A DNA stretch of 64,000 nt, taken from Chitinophaga niabensis. GTDB lineage: Bacteria > Bacteroidota > Bacteroidia > Chitinophagales > Chitinophagaceae. Under the pieces are notes generated by a model. It searched no databases. It saw nothing but the letters and a program-made list of their open reading frames with translations, and had not been told where the DNA came from. Of this stretch, positions 26,153-34,855 are shown piece by piece. The translations under genes and the position numbers were made by a program. The stretch lies in assembly GCF_900129465.1 (NCBI RefSeq), contig NZ_FSRA01000001.1, positions 1,240,001 through 1,304,000 on the forward strand, in the 5' to 3' direction. The first letter of the stretch is position 1. Each line of letters starts with the position of its first letter.

Positions 26153-27603
26153 TGTAGCAGCGTAGTGATTTGTTGTGGTGTTCCAAGAATGTTATAATAT
26201 TCTGCAGCTGCCAGCAGGTAGCCGAACAGCGCGGTATAATAGGCTTTACCTATTTCTTCTTCCATCAGCAGTGCATCGTTTACATCTTTCACGGAAGAAA
26301 GCTGGTTGGCTAATCTTTCCTGCACCTGCGCAGTGGTCAGTTGCGCCTGTGCCCTTGCCTGTGAAAGGGATTGCATATCCCTTTGCAGCACCGTTACTTT
26401 ATTCCTTACCACGGCAGCGCCTGCTTCCAGTAAGGCTTGCGTATTGTCTGCGGCGATCTTCGCTTCATCTACCCATAACTTAGTGGCCTTTACTTTTTTC
26501 TGATGAGAGAATCCGCTGAACAGGTTCCATTGCATTTCCACACCTACCAGCCAGGGGGGAGTGGTAATGGGGAGGTCACGCTGATAGAGGTTCAGGCTGG
26601 CAATACCAAAGATATTGGGCAGTGAAAGGGACCTGCTGGCTTTCACGGTACTTTCCGCGAGTGCCGTTTTACTGGCTACTGCTTTATACGTGGGATTGCC
26701 TTTATAAAATCCTTCCGGGGGCAGGATGGCTTCCAGTTGTTTGTAATGCAGTGTATCCGTGATAGTGAGTAAGGTATCCTGTGGCAATTGCATGAGGCGT
26801 TTCAGTTCCACCATGGCATTGATCTTTTCCAATGCCATGTTCTCATGGCGCGAGCGTGCGAAGGTCAGCGCCACAGTAGCCCAGTTCCTTTGATAAGGTG
26901 GAATGATCTCGTTATTGACGAGGGAGATGGCAAAACGTTCATTACGTTCCATGGATGCTACGATCCTTTCCTGGGAAAGCAATACGGCATTGAAATACAG
27001 GATGCGGATATATGCAGCAGCCAGTAAAAAATCCATCTGTTTTTCCACGAGTTCCACATTCACGATACCTGATTCATATTCTGCTCTTGCAATGTCTCTC
27101 GCAGTGGCAAGTTTACCACCAAGGTAAATAGGCTGGCGCAGACCCAGTGCGGCAGTGAAGTATTGCTGCTTGCTGAGGGCCGGATTATAATTGGGATATA
27201 CTGTGTTGATGATGCCTTTGGTAGTATTATAAATGCCGTCCTGCACAGGTTGGGGAAGAGGATTGCCTGTGATCTGCTGGTACACGGAATTGGCGGTGGA
27301 TACACTCTGCTGCGAAGAACCTTCCACAATACCATTCTTTACCTGTTGCAGGTTTACCTCGAGCGGTTGACTGAGATAGTTATAACCTGCCAGCAGGTCC
27401 ACTTTGGGGAAGTAGGTGCTTTGTTCTGCTTTCAGCTGGTATTGCCTGGCCTGCAGGGAGCGGCGTACCTGCTCCACCGCGAGGTTCTTATGCCTGGCTA
27501 TCCGGAAACAATCTGCCAGGCTAAGTTCTCCGGATTGCGCTGCAGCCGGGGTACAGGCTGTTAAACAGATCAGCAGGATGTTGATACTTGCTTTTGGGTT
27601 CAT
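26149..27603 (-). CDS. TolC-family outer-membrane efflux protein
   Basis: A 484-residue outer-membrane channel protein with a signal peptide cleaved near CTPAAA-QS. The two OEP repeats are visible: an N-terminal LSLADCFRIARHKNLAVEQVRRSLQAR helix, a strand region around YNYLSQPLEVN, and the C-terminal half with VRNKVTVLQRDMQSLSQARAQAQLTTAQVQERLANQL. An extra ATG at 27621 would add six residues; 27603 gives the usual short signal-peptide n-region. It is the first gene of the efflux operon. A palindrome (27641-27654) upstream may bind its regulator. Confidence 0.88.
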   Translation of the reverse strand: MNPKASINILLICLTACTPAAAQSGELSLADCFRIARHKNLAVEQVRRSLQARQYQLKAEQSTYFPKVDLLAGYNYLSQPLEVNLQQVKNGIVEGSSQQSVSTANSVYQQITGNPLPQPVQDGIYNTTKGIINTVYPNYNPALSKQQYFTAALGLRQPIYLGGKLATARDIARAEYESGIVNVELVEKQMDFLLAAAYIRILYFNAVLLSQERIVASMERNERFAISLVNNEIIPPYQRNWATVALTFARSRHENMALEKINAMVELKRLMQLPQDTLLTITDTLHYKQLEAILPPEGFYKGNPTYKAVASKTALAESTVKASRSLSLPNIFGIASLNLYQRDLPITTPPWLVGVEMQWNLFSGFSHQKKVKATKLWVDEAKIAADNTQALLEAGAAVVRNKVTVLQRDMQSLSQARAQAQLTTAQVQERLANQLSSVKDVNDALLMEEEIGKAYYTALFGYLLAAAEYYNILGTPQQITTLLQ

Positions 27604-27640
27604 ATTCAGGATTATTAACATCCCCGCTGAAAGAATTGTT

Positions 27641-27654
27641 CACATATTTATGTG
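27641..27654. promoter_or_regulatory. 14-base palindrome between divergent efflux operon and lipoprotein gene
   Basis: CACATA-TT-TATGTG is a perfect inverted repeat 37 bases before the TolC start and 24 bases before the -7 element of the lipoprotein gene. The position suits an operator for a regulator of the efflux operon. No regulator gene is adjacent. Confidence 0.45.
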
Positions 27655-27678
27655 GATGCCGGTGATCACTGGCAAGCG

Positions 27679-27686
27679 TAACTTTG
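27679..27686 (+). promoter_or_regulatory. Candidate -7 element for the small lipoprotein gene
   Basis: TAACTTTG matches TAnnTTTG exactly, 19 bases before the ATG at 27706. The -33 box is poor. The 14-base palindrome lies just upstream. Confidence 0.45.
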
Positions 27687-27705
27687 CGAATTAAACCCCA
27701 TTTCT

Positions 27706-28116
27706 ATGTTTAGGAAACTATGCCTGCTCTTTTTGGTATGCACTGCCTGCAAAAAAGACCCCGTCAAACCTGTTCCCAAATTACTCAACGGCACCTGGCA
27801 AGGCAGATATGGAAATATCAGTTCACCCGAACCCGGTGATACCGCATTCGGCCCACTCACCGCCGTTTACACGATCGATTTTAAAGATAATGGTACCATG
27901 ACCGTTTATGATGGCCGTAAGGAAGATGCGGCCTTAATGGCGGAGGGGGTCTATAGCCTTCAAAATGGAAAACTGTTTGGGGAATATACTTATGTGCGTG
28001 GTTCCAGCAGTACCTTTTCCATACAAGCCATCCTGCACAAACCAGACAGCCTGGCCGGGACCTGGCGTATAGGCTCCTGGGGTCCTACAGGAGGTAAGTT
28101 CTTCTTAAAAAAATGA
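27706..28116 (+). CDS. Small lipoprotein of unknown function
   Basis: A 136-residue lipoprotein with lipobox LVCTAC (Cys15) after a short hydrophobic signal and a KKDPVKP linker. The body is a beta-barrel-like domain with LNGTWQGRYGNI, FGPLTAVYTIDFKDNGTMTVYDG, GVYSLQNGKLFGEYTY and LAGTWRIG, the repeated GTW strand being typical of small lipocalin-like Bacteroidota lipoproteins (DUF4488/5004-like). Function unknown. It is divergent from the efflux operon, and its stop codon falls inside the terminator hairpin of the convergent dehydrogenase gene. Confidence 0.78.
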   Translation: MFRKLCLLFLVCTACKKDPVKPVPKLLNGTWQGRYGNISSPEPGDTAFGPLTAVYTIDFKDNGTMTVYDGRKEDAALMAEGVYSLQNGKLFGEYTYVRGSSSTFSIQAILHKPDSLAGTWRIGSWGPTGGKFFLKK

Positions 28117-28140
28117 AGCATTGGTTAAACCAATGCTTCA
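28107..28140 (-). terminator. Terminator of the FAD/Fe-S dehydrogenase gene, overlapping both stop codons
   Basis: TGAAGCATTGG (28114-28124) pairs with CCAATGCTTCA (28130-28140), a stem of 11. On the minus strand it is followed by seven T. The last codons and TAA of the dehydrogenase gene and the TGA of the lipoprotein gene are part of the hairpin. Confidence 0.85.
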
Positions 28141-31046
28141 TACAATATCTCAACAGGGTGTTTGGCCAGGGCCCCGGTGCCATCTTTGATCTGGTGCCTG
28201 CAACTGGTGCCCGGCGCCGCGATGATGGTTCCCTGAGCAGCATTCCGCACAGCAGGGAATAATACCAGTTCTCCGATCTGGGAAGAGATGTCGAAATGTT
28301 CTTTCTCATACCCAAAAGATCCTGCCATACCACAGCAACCGGATGGGATCACTTCTACCGTATAACCTTCCGGCAGGCTTAGCATTTTTTTGCTGTGCAG
28401 TACACTGGACAATGCTTTTTGCTGGCAGTGCCCATGCAGTTTAATGTGCTGTTTAGCACCTTTGAACTGATCTGCTTTGATATGCCCCAGGTCTATTTCT
28501 TTGGAAATAAATTCATCTATCAGCAGCACATTCTTTGCCAGCATCTTAGCGGTGTTCCGCAGGTTGTCTCCCACAAGATCAGGATATTCATCCCTGAAAC
28601 CTAAGATGGCAGAAGGTTCTATACCTATCAGCGGCGTTTCTGCGGTGATGAGGGTACTGAACAGGCGCACATTCTTTTCCGCGATCACTTTCGCTTTCCT
28701 TAAGAAACCTTTGGACAGTAATGCTCTTGCACTCTCCGGATGTTCCACCGGTATCACTTCATATCCTAATTTACGCAAGAGGTTCACCGCTTTGATCCCT
28801 ACATAGGTATCGTTGTAATTGGTGAATTCATCTACGAAGAGATATACTTTTCGGCTTTCCACACCTTTTTGCGGATTCTCACGCAGCCACTTCCGCAGTG
28901 TTTTCTTTTCCAGTGTAGGCATGGAACGGTCAGGCGCAAAGCCGCAGATCTTTTTGATCAGCCGGGAAGTGAAGCGTGTTTTAACAAGCCAGTTGTAAAT
29001 GCCGGGTGCAATAGCCGCCAGGCTGGTCATCATGCGGAAGTTACCGATCAGCCAGGTGCGCATGGGTACGCCATTGGCATCGAGGTAGTGCTGCAGGAAT
29101 TCCATTTTCAGTTTAGCCACATCCACGTTGGAAGGGCATTCTGATTTGCAGCCTTTACAGGCAAGGCAGAGGTCCAGTACTTCGTAGATCTCTTTATGAT
29201 CGAACTTATTTTCTTTGGTGGAATGCGTGAGGAATTCACGGAGGATATTGGCCCGCGCGCGGGTAGTATCCTTTTCGTTGCGGGTGGCCATGTAACTGGG
29301 GCACATAGTGCCGCCGCTCAGTTCTGTTTTACGGCAGTCCCCGGAACCATTACATTGCTCTGCGTGCTGGAGGATGGTCTGCTCCGGGAAGTGGAACACG
29401 GTTTTCAGGTCCGGCGCTTTCTTTCCCGGCTCGTAACGCAGGAAGCTGTTCATGGAAGGCGTATCTACGATCTTGTGCGGATTGAAGATGTTTTCCGGGT
29501 CCCAGGTGTATTTAACTTCTCTTAATAACTGGTAGTTCTTTGGACCGATCATCTGCTGGATGAACTCACCGCGCAGTCGGCCGTCTCCATGTTCACCACT
29601 GAGAGAGCCGTTGTATTTCTTTACAAGGATGGCAATTTCTTCAGCGATGGTCCTGAATAACTGGTTACCTTCTACGGTTTTCAGGTTGATGATGGGGCGG
29701 AGGTGGATCTCCCCGCTGCCTGCGTGTGCATAATGCACAGCATACAGGCTGTGTTTCTTCAGCACTTCGTTGAAGTCCGCGATAAAATCGGGCAGGTCTT
29801 CCACGGCAACTGCGGTGTCTTCGATCACGGGTACGGCCTTTTCATCACCGGGTAGGTTGCTGAGCAATCCTAATCCTGCTTTACGCAGCGTCCAGATCTT
29901 TTTGGTATCGTCTCCAAACAGCAGGGGGAAGTGGTAACCTAAACCGGCGGCTTCCATTTCTGCTTTCATCTGGTTGGCAATAGCCGTTATCTCTTCGCGG
30001 GTATCCCTGCAGAACTCCACCACCAGGATGGCACCGGGATCGCCCAATACAAAGAAGCGGTTTTTGCTTTGCTCGATATTATCTTTTGTGCATTCCAGTA
30101 TATAATGATCTATCAACTCGCTGGCGCTGGGTTTATAGCGCATGGCAATGATGTTGGCGCGAAGGGAATCGTTGATGGTGGGAAAGTGTACACACATCAG
30201 GCCGGTTTCCTTTGGCGGCAGCGGTGATATATTGAGCTTGATCTCCGTGAGAAAGGCAAGGGTACCTTCTGAACCGGCTATCAGTTTACAGAAATTGAAG
30301 TCTTCTTTACCTGCAGTGAAAGGTGCGCTTTCCAGCAGCATATCTACAGCATAACCTGTATTACGGCGGAGGATGGAAGGTTTGGGGAATTGCCTGCGGA
30401 TCTCACTTTGATTATCCGCATTGCCCAATATCTTCCTGATCTGGCGGTATACACTGGTTTCCAGGCTATCGTCCGTAGCTTCACATTTTGCATGGAACTC
30501 ATCAGGCGAAAGAGCAGAGAACGTGGCTTCAGACCCATCGCTGAGGATGGCGTTTACTGACAGGAGGTGTTCCCGGGTACTGCCGTATACAACGGAGTTG
30601 GAGCCGCAGGAGTTGTTACCCACCATGCCGCCGATCATAGCGCGGTTGGCGGTGGATGTTTCCGGGCCGAAATAAAAGCCGTAAGGTTTCAGGAAGTAAT
30701 TGAGCTCGTCGCGGATCACGCCGGGTTGTACCCGTACCCAATGTTCTTCAGTATTTATCTCCAGGATGGAAGTGAATTTCCTCGAAACGTCCACAATGAT
30801 GCCGTTCCCTACTACCTGCCCCGCCAGGGAAGTGCCTGCGGTCCTCGGGATCAGGGAGGTTTTGTTCTCCCGGGCAAACCGGATCAGTGTCTTAATATCG
30901 TCTGTGTTCTCCGGAATGGCTACGGCCAAAGGCATTTCACGGTAGGCTGAAGCGTCTGTGGCGTAAAGGGTCCGCATTGTATCATCCAGGTACAGCTCTC
31001 CCCGTAATTCCCGGCTGAGTTGTACCAGCTTTTCACGCTTGATCAT
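28125..31046 (-). CDS. FAD-binding and 4Fe-4S fusion oxidase (D-lactate/glycolate dehydrogenase type)
   Basis: A 973-residue fusion of a GlcD-like flavoprotein and a GlcF-like iron-sulfur protein. FAD_binding_4 occupies about 35-200 (PRTAGTSLAGQ, GGMVGNNSCGS), the FAD-oxidase C-terminal domain about 280-530 (HAGSGEIHLRPI, SGEHGDGRLRG), then two cysteine clusters (CNGSGDCRKTELSGGTMCPS and CLACKGCKSECPS) and a C-terminal CCG domain (LHGHCQQKAL, PSGCCGMAGSFGYE). Enzymes with this layout oxidise D-lactate, glycolate or 2-hydroxyglutarate and pass electrons to the quinone pool from the cytoplasmic face of the membrane. The hydroxy acid cannot be fixed by eye. Probably co-transcribed with DUF72, 32 bases upstream. 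Confidence 0.9.
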   Translation of the reverse strand: MIKREKLVQLSRELRGELYLDDTMRTLYATDASAYREMPLAVAIPENTDDIKTLIRFARENKTSLIPRTAGTSLAGQVVGNGIIVDVSRKFTSILEINTEEHWVRVQPGVIRDELNYFLKPYGFYFGPETSTANRAMIGGMVGNNSCGSNSVVYGSTREHLLSVNAILSDGSEATFSALSPDEFHAKCEATDDSLETSVYRQIRKILGNADNQSEIRRQFPKPSILRRNTGYAVDMLLESAPFTAGKEDFNFCKLIAGSEGTLAFLTEIKLNISPLPPKETGLMCVHFPTINDSLRANIIAMRYKPSASELIDHYILECTKDNIEQSKNRFFVLGDPGAILVVEFCRDTREEITAIANQMKAEMEAAGLGYHFPLLFGDDTKKIWTLRKAGLGLLSNLPGDEKAVPVIEDTAVAVEDLPDFIADFNEVLKKHSLYAVHYAHAGSGEIHLRPIINLKTVEGNQLFRTIAEEIAILVKKYNGSLSGEHGDGRLRGEFIQQMIGPKNYQLLREVKYTWDPENIFNPHKIVDTPSMNSFLRYEPGKKAPDLKTVFHFPEQTILQHAEQCNGSGDCRKTELSGGTMCPSYMATRNEKDTTRARANILREFLTHSTKENKFDHKEIYEVLDLCLACKGCKSECPSNVDVAKLKMEFLQHYLDANGVPMRTWLIGNFRMMTSLAAIAPGIYNWLVKTRFTSRLIKKICGFAPDRSMPTLEKKTLRKWLRENPQKGVESRKVYLFVDEFTNYNDTYVGIKAVNLLRKLGYEVIPVEHPESARALLSKGFLRKAKVIAEKNVRLFSTLITAETPLIGIEPSAILGFRDEYPDLVGDNLRNTAKMLAKNVLLIDEFISKEIDLGHIKADQFKGAKQHIKLHGHCQQKALSSVLHSKKMLSLPEGYTVEVIPSGCCGMAGSFGYEKEHFDISSQIGELVLFPAVRNAAQGTIIAAPGTSCRHQIKDGTGALAKHPVEILYEALV

Positions 31047-31078
31047 AATGGTGCGAAATTAACATTTAAACGCGTGAC

Positions 31079-31975
31079 TTAAAAGAGGGTATTATCGCGG
31101 TGAATGTGAGGTTTGATAAGTTTAAGGCCGGAAGCCGCTTCCAGCTTGCTTGCCAGGTAAATGCTCATTTCCGGAACCGCCACATCGTCATGCATATGCA
31201 GGAAGAAATATATTTCTTCCAGTCCGTTCTCCAGCCAATAATGCAGGCGGTTCACCCAATCGTCTGCCCGTACATAATCTGTTGGATGCAGGCCATTGCC
31301 TACATACCGGATAAAGGCTTTGGGAAGAGGCAGGTGCATGTGTGCACAATCCCGCCGCCCGGCAGCATCTGTTATGACAAGCCCGATGCCCAGTTGCCGG
31401 AGCGTAGTGTACAGCTCCTGTGGCTGAATGAACCATTCCGGGTGACGCAGTTCCAGGAAAAAGGTAAGGTCTGTGGGAAGGGAGGCCAGGTAATTATACA
31501 ACTGATCTTTGCGGGCAGGGGAAAACTGTTCGCCCACCTGTAAAAAGATAGGGCCCAGGTGTTCCTCAAAAGCCATCACACCTTCCAGGAAAGCGGTGGT
31601 GGGCTCTTTGGCATTCACCAGGTTGCTGTAGTGACTGATGCTCTGAGGCACCTTTGGGCAGAAACGAAAATCCCGGCCCTTTACTTTCTCTGCCCATTTA
31701 CGGATAGTTTCCGGCGGATAGATCTTGTAATGCGTGGCATTCAGCTCAACGCAGTTATAATGTCTGGCATATTGCTCCAGGAAATCCTTTTCTTTGGTGC
31801 CCTTTGGAAATACGCTGCCCACCCAGTCTTTTCGGTTCCAGCTGGTGGCACCGAGATAAAAGGAAGGCTTCGGTGCCGGCCTGCCGGGCAGTACGCCCTG
31901 GTTGAAAACCGGTTCCGCAGGGAGTTTGAAGTCGATGTCGTTTAACAGGTCAAGGTCTGTACGTCCGAATTGCAT
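31079..31975 (-). CDS. DUF72 domain-containing protein (YecE-like)
   Basis: A 298-residue DUF72 protein, a TIM-barrel-like family of unknown function. Conserved points seen are YLGATSWNRKDWVGSVFP, LEQYARHYNCVELNATHYKIYP, FRFCPKVPQSISH, GPIFLQVGEQFSP, LELRHPEWF and YVGNGLHPTDY. The 41 residues before the domain are an extension with no recognised motif. It is read together with the FAD/Fe-S dehydrogenase gene downstream. No reaction can be named. Confidence 0.87.
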   Translation of the reverse strand: MQFGRTDLDLLNDIDFKLPAEPVFNQGVLPGRPAPKPSFYLGATSWNRKDWVGSVFPKGTKEKDFLEQYARHYNCVELNATHYKIYPPETIRKWAEKVKGRDFRFCPKVPQSISHYSNLVNAKEPTTAFLEGVMAFEEHLGPIFLQVGEQFSPARKDQLYNYLASLPTDLTFFLELRHPEWFIQPQELYTTLRQLGIGLVITDAAGRRDCAHMHLPLPKAFIRYVGNGLHPTDYVRADDWVNRLHYWLENGLEEIYFFLHMHDDVAVPEMSIYLASKLEAASGLKLIKPHIHRDNTLF

Positions 31976-32110
31976 GCTGTTAAAATATTAATTTTTAATC
32001 AACTGACAAGGTGTGGACAACCATAGCATTTCATCTTTGTTTATCAATATTTTAGCAAGCCCTTTGTTTTCTGGCTTTTCCGGTTTAATTTATAAACGAA
32101 TACAAAAAGC

Positions 32111-33526
32111 ATGGAGATCTTACACGTTAGCGCGGAGTGTTATCCGGTGGCAAAAGTAGGTGGTTTGGGCGATGTAGTGGGCGCCCTGCCCAAATATCAG
32201 CAGGAGGCAGGAACAATTGCCAAAGTAGTGATGCCCGCATATCACACAAAATTCCGGGAATCGCATACCTATGAACTGGTTCACCAGGGCGGTTTATGGG
32301 TGGGGCATGCATGGTTCCATTTCAATGTATGGAAAGAAGACTCCAATGAATTGGGCTTTGATCTTTACCAGGTGGATATCCCGGGTTTACTGGATACCCC
32401 CGGCGTATATGGATACATGAACGACACAGAGCGTTTCCTCGGATTCCAGGTGGCAGTGCTGGACTGGCTGAATGAATGGCAGCACCAGCCGGATGTGATC
32501 CATTGCCACGATCATCATACCGGCCTGATCCCTTTCCTCGTCCGCTTCGGTTACAAATACAGCCGGCTGCAGGATATTGCCACGGTGCTCACCATTCACA
32601 ATGCACAGTACCAGGGCCAGTTTGGATGGGATAAGTTATACCTGATCCCTTCCTTTGACCTGTGGAAGAGTGGTATGCTGGATTGGGGAGGCAGTATCAA
32701 CCCACTGGCGGCTGCCATCAAATGCGCATGGCGCATCAACACGGTGTCGCCCAGTTACATGGAGGAACTTTTCACCAGTGCAAATGGCCTGGAAGCGCTG
32801 CTGAATGCAGAAAGGGGGAAAGCCACCGGCATCCTCAACGGCATTGACGACAAAGTCTGGAACCCTGGCAAAGACGGCATGATTGCAGCAAAGTATACCA
32901 TGAGCAGCCAGCTGAAAGGAAAGAAGGCCAATAAACAGCATCTCTGCGAAACTTTCAGGCTGGACCCTGAATTGCCGTTGTTTGTGTTCATCGGCAGGCT
33001 GGTAGGCGATAAAGGAGCAGACCTGCTGCCGGAGATCATCGGGCGTTCCTTGTTTGAAAACCCGGGTGCGCTGAATTTCCTTATATTAGGGAGCGGAGAT
33101 GCACATACGGAATGGATGTTGCAGCAAACAAGGCAGTATGCAGGAGAGCACTTTAATGTTTATATTGGTTATAACGAGGCCCTTTCCCATCAACTATATG
33201 CCGGGGCCGACTTTTTGCTGATGCCTTCCCGCGTGGAACCCTGCGGCCTGAACCAGATGTATGCCATGCGTTACGGTACAGTGCCCATTGTACGTACAAC
33301 AGGCGGCCTGAAAGATACCGTTACCGACTTTGGTGATGAGGGCGGGTTTGGGATCCGTTTTTATCATGCCAGCGTTGGGGATGTGTGTCATGCCATCGGC
33401 AGGGCGTTGGAATTATTCCACACCAAAACCAAATTTTCAAAGATCAGGAAAACGATCATGCAGCTGGATCATTCCTGGGATAAAGCAGCGCAGCAATATT
33501 TAGATCTATACACCAGCCTAAAATAA
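32111..33526 (+). CDS. glgA: Glycogen synthase (GT5)
   Basis: A 471-residue GT5 glycogen/starch synthase, which extends alpha-1,4-glucan from ADP-glucose in the cytosol. The ADP-glucose-binding K15-V-G-G-L motif opens the protein (AKVGGLGDVVGALP); the acceptor domain has HCHDHHTGLIPF and TIHNAQYQGQFGWD, and the C-terminal donor domain has FIGRLVGDKGADLLPE and MPSRVEPCGLNQMYAMRYG with the E-x7-E-like region. Length is normal for GlgA. It heads glgA-glgC-GH130, with glgC 10 bases downstream. Confidence 0.95.
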   Translation: MEILHVSAECYPVAKVGGLGDVVGALPKYQQEAGTIAKVVMPAYHTKFRESHTYELVHQGGLWVGHAWFHFNVWKEDSNELGFDLYQVDIPGLLDTPGVYGYMNDTERFLGFQVAVLDWLNEWQHQPDVIHCHDHHTGLIPFLVRFGYKYSRLQDIATVLTIHNAQYQGQFGWDKLYLIPSFDLWKSGMLDWGGSINPLAAAIKCAWRINTVSPSYMEELFTSANGLEALLNAERGKATGILNGIDDKVWNPGKDGMIAAKYTMSSQLKGKKANKQHLCETFRLDPELPLFVFIGRLVGDKGADLLPEIIGRSLFENPGALNFLILGSGDAHTEWMLQQTRQYAGEHFNVYIGYNEALSHQLYAGADFLLMPSRVEPCGLNQMYAMRYGTVPIVRTTGGLKDTVTDFGDEGGFGIRFYHASVGDVCHAIGRALELFHTKTKFSKIRKTIMQLDHSWDKAAQQYLDLYTSLK

Positions 33527-33536
33527 AAATAACGTT

Positions 33537-34814
33537 ATGTCTAACGCAGTGATCTCAATCATCCTTGGGGGAGGAGCCGGTACGCGGCTGTACCCGCTGA
33601 CCCGTAGCCGCTCCAAACCTGCCGTACCGGTTGCAGGCAAGTACCGCCTCGTGGATATCCCCATTTCCAATTGCCTTAATGCCGATCTGCATCGCATATT
33701 TGTACTGACGCAGTTCAACTCTGCTTCGCTCAATAAGCATATCAAGAACACGTATCACTTTTCTCATTTCAGCAAAGCCTTTGTGGATATACTGGCTGCA
33801 GAACAGACGCCCGATAACCCCACGTGGTTCCAGGGTACGGCGGATGCAGTGCGCCAGACCCTGCGGCACCTGGAGAACTTTGAGTTTGAATATGCGCTGA
33901 TTCTTTCCGGGGACCAGTTGTACCAGATGGACTTCCGCGAAATGATCCAGCATCATATAGAAAAGGGGGCAGACATTTCCATTGCCACCATCCCGGTGAA
34001 TGCAAAGGATGCTACAGATTTTGGGATCCTCAAAACAAATGAGGAAAGCTTTATCACTTCTTTTATAGAGAAGCCGAAGAAAGACCTGCTGCCGGACTGG
34101 ACTTCCGAAGTTAGCCCCGATATGCAGCGGGAGGGAAGGAATTACCTGGCTTCCATGGGTATTTACATCTTCAATAAACAATTACTGTTCGACCTGCTGA
34201 GCGGCTCGCCGGAAGCAACGGACTTTGGTAAGGAGATCATCCCTAATTCCATCGACCAGCACAAGGTGCTCAGTTTTCAATATGAAGGGTACTGGACGGA
34301 TATCGGGAACATCTCATCTTTCTTTGAAGCCAACCTGGGCCTTACAGACGATATTCCGCAGTTCAACCTGTTCGATAACCACCAGACCATCTTTTCCCGT
34401 GCCCGCATGCTGCCGCCGGCAAAGATCTCCGGCACCACCCTGGAAAAAACCGTGATCGCGGATGGCTGCATCATTAACGCCAGCCGTTTGGAACGCTGCG
34501 TAGTGGGCATCCGTACCCGCATCGGTAAAGGTACTACCATCAGCAACAGTTACCTGATGGGGAACGATACCTACCAGACCCTGGACGAGATCAACAACGC
34601 CCGGAGTCATGGCAGGCCTCCCATTGGTATCGGAGACCGCTGTTATATTAATAATACCATTATCGATAAGAATGCCTGTATAGGCAATGATGTAAGGATT
34701 AATGGCGGTAAACATATGGAAGACGGGGATTTTGAAAAATATACCGTGAAAGATGGCATTGTAGTTGTGAAGAAAGGAGCAATACTCCCCGATGGCTTTC
34801 AATGCCTTGCATAG
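33537..34814 (+). CDS. glgC: Glucose-1-phosphate adenylyltransferase
   Basis: A 425-residue GlgC that makes ADP-glucose from glucose-1-phosphate and ATP, the committed step of glycogen synthesis. The N-terminal nucleotidyltransferase domain has GGGAGTRLYPLTRSRSKPAV, LSGDQLYQMDF and FIEKPKKD (site for glucose-1-phosphate); the C-terminal left-handed beta-helix domain (about 295-425) carries LERCVVGIRTRIGKGTTISNSY and IDKNACIGNDVRI. It supplies the glgA product next door. Allosteric regulation by metabolites is expected for the family but cannot be read here. Confidence 0.95.
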   Translation: MSNAVISIILGGGAGTRLYPLTRSRSKPAVPVAGKYRLVDIPISNCLNADLHRIFVLTQFNSASLNKHIKNTYHFSHFSKAFVDILAAEQTPDNPTWFQGTADAVRQTLRHLENFEFEYALILSGDQLYQMDFREMIQHHIEKGADISIATIPVNAKDATDFGILKTNEESFITSFIEKPKKDLLPDWTSEVSPDMQREGRNYLASMGIYIFNKQLLFDLLSGSPEATDFGKEIIPNSIDQHKVLSFQYEGYWTDIGNISSFFEANLGLTDDIPQFNLFDNHQTIFSRARMLPPAKISGTTLEKTVIADGCIINASRLERCVVGIRTRIGKGTTISNSYLMGNDTYQTLDEINNARSHGRPPIGIGDRCYINNTIIDKNACIGNDVRINGGKHMEDGDFEKYTVKDGIVVVKKGAILPDGFQCLA

Positions 34815-34855
34815 ACATGGTTGACGGGAGGTTTATTATTGATTAAATCAGGTAT

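Noticed and set aside
32111..34814. Complete glycogen operon
   Set aside because: Only glgA and glgC are present; branching and breakdown enzymes are not in the window.
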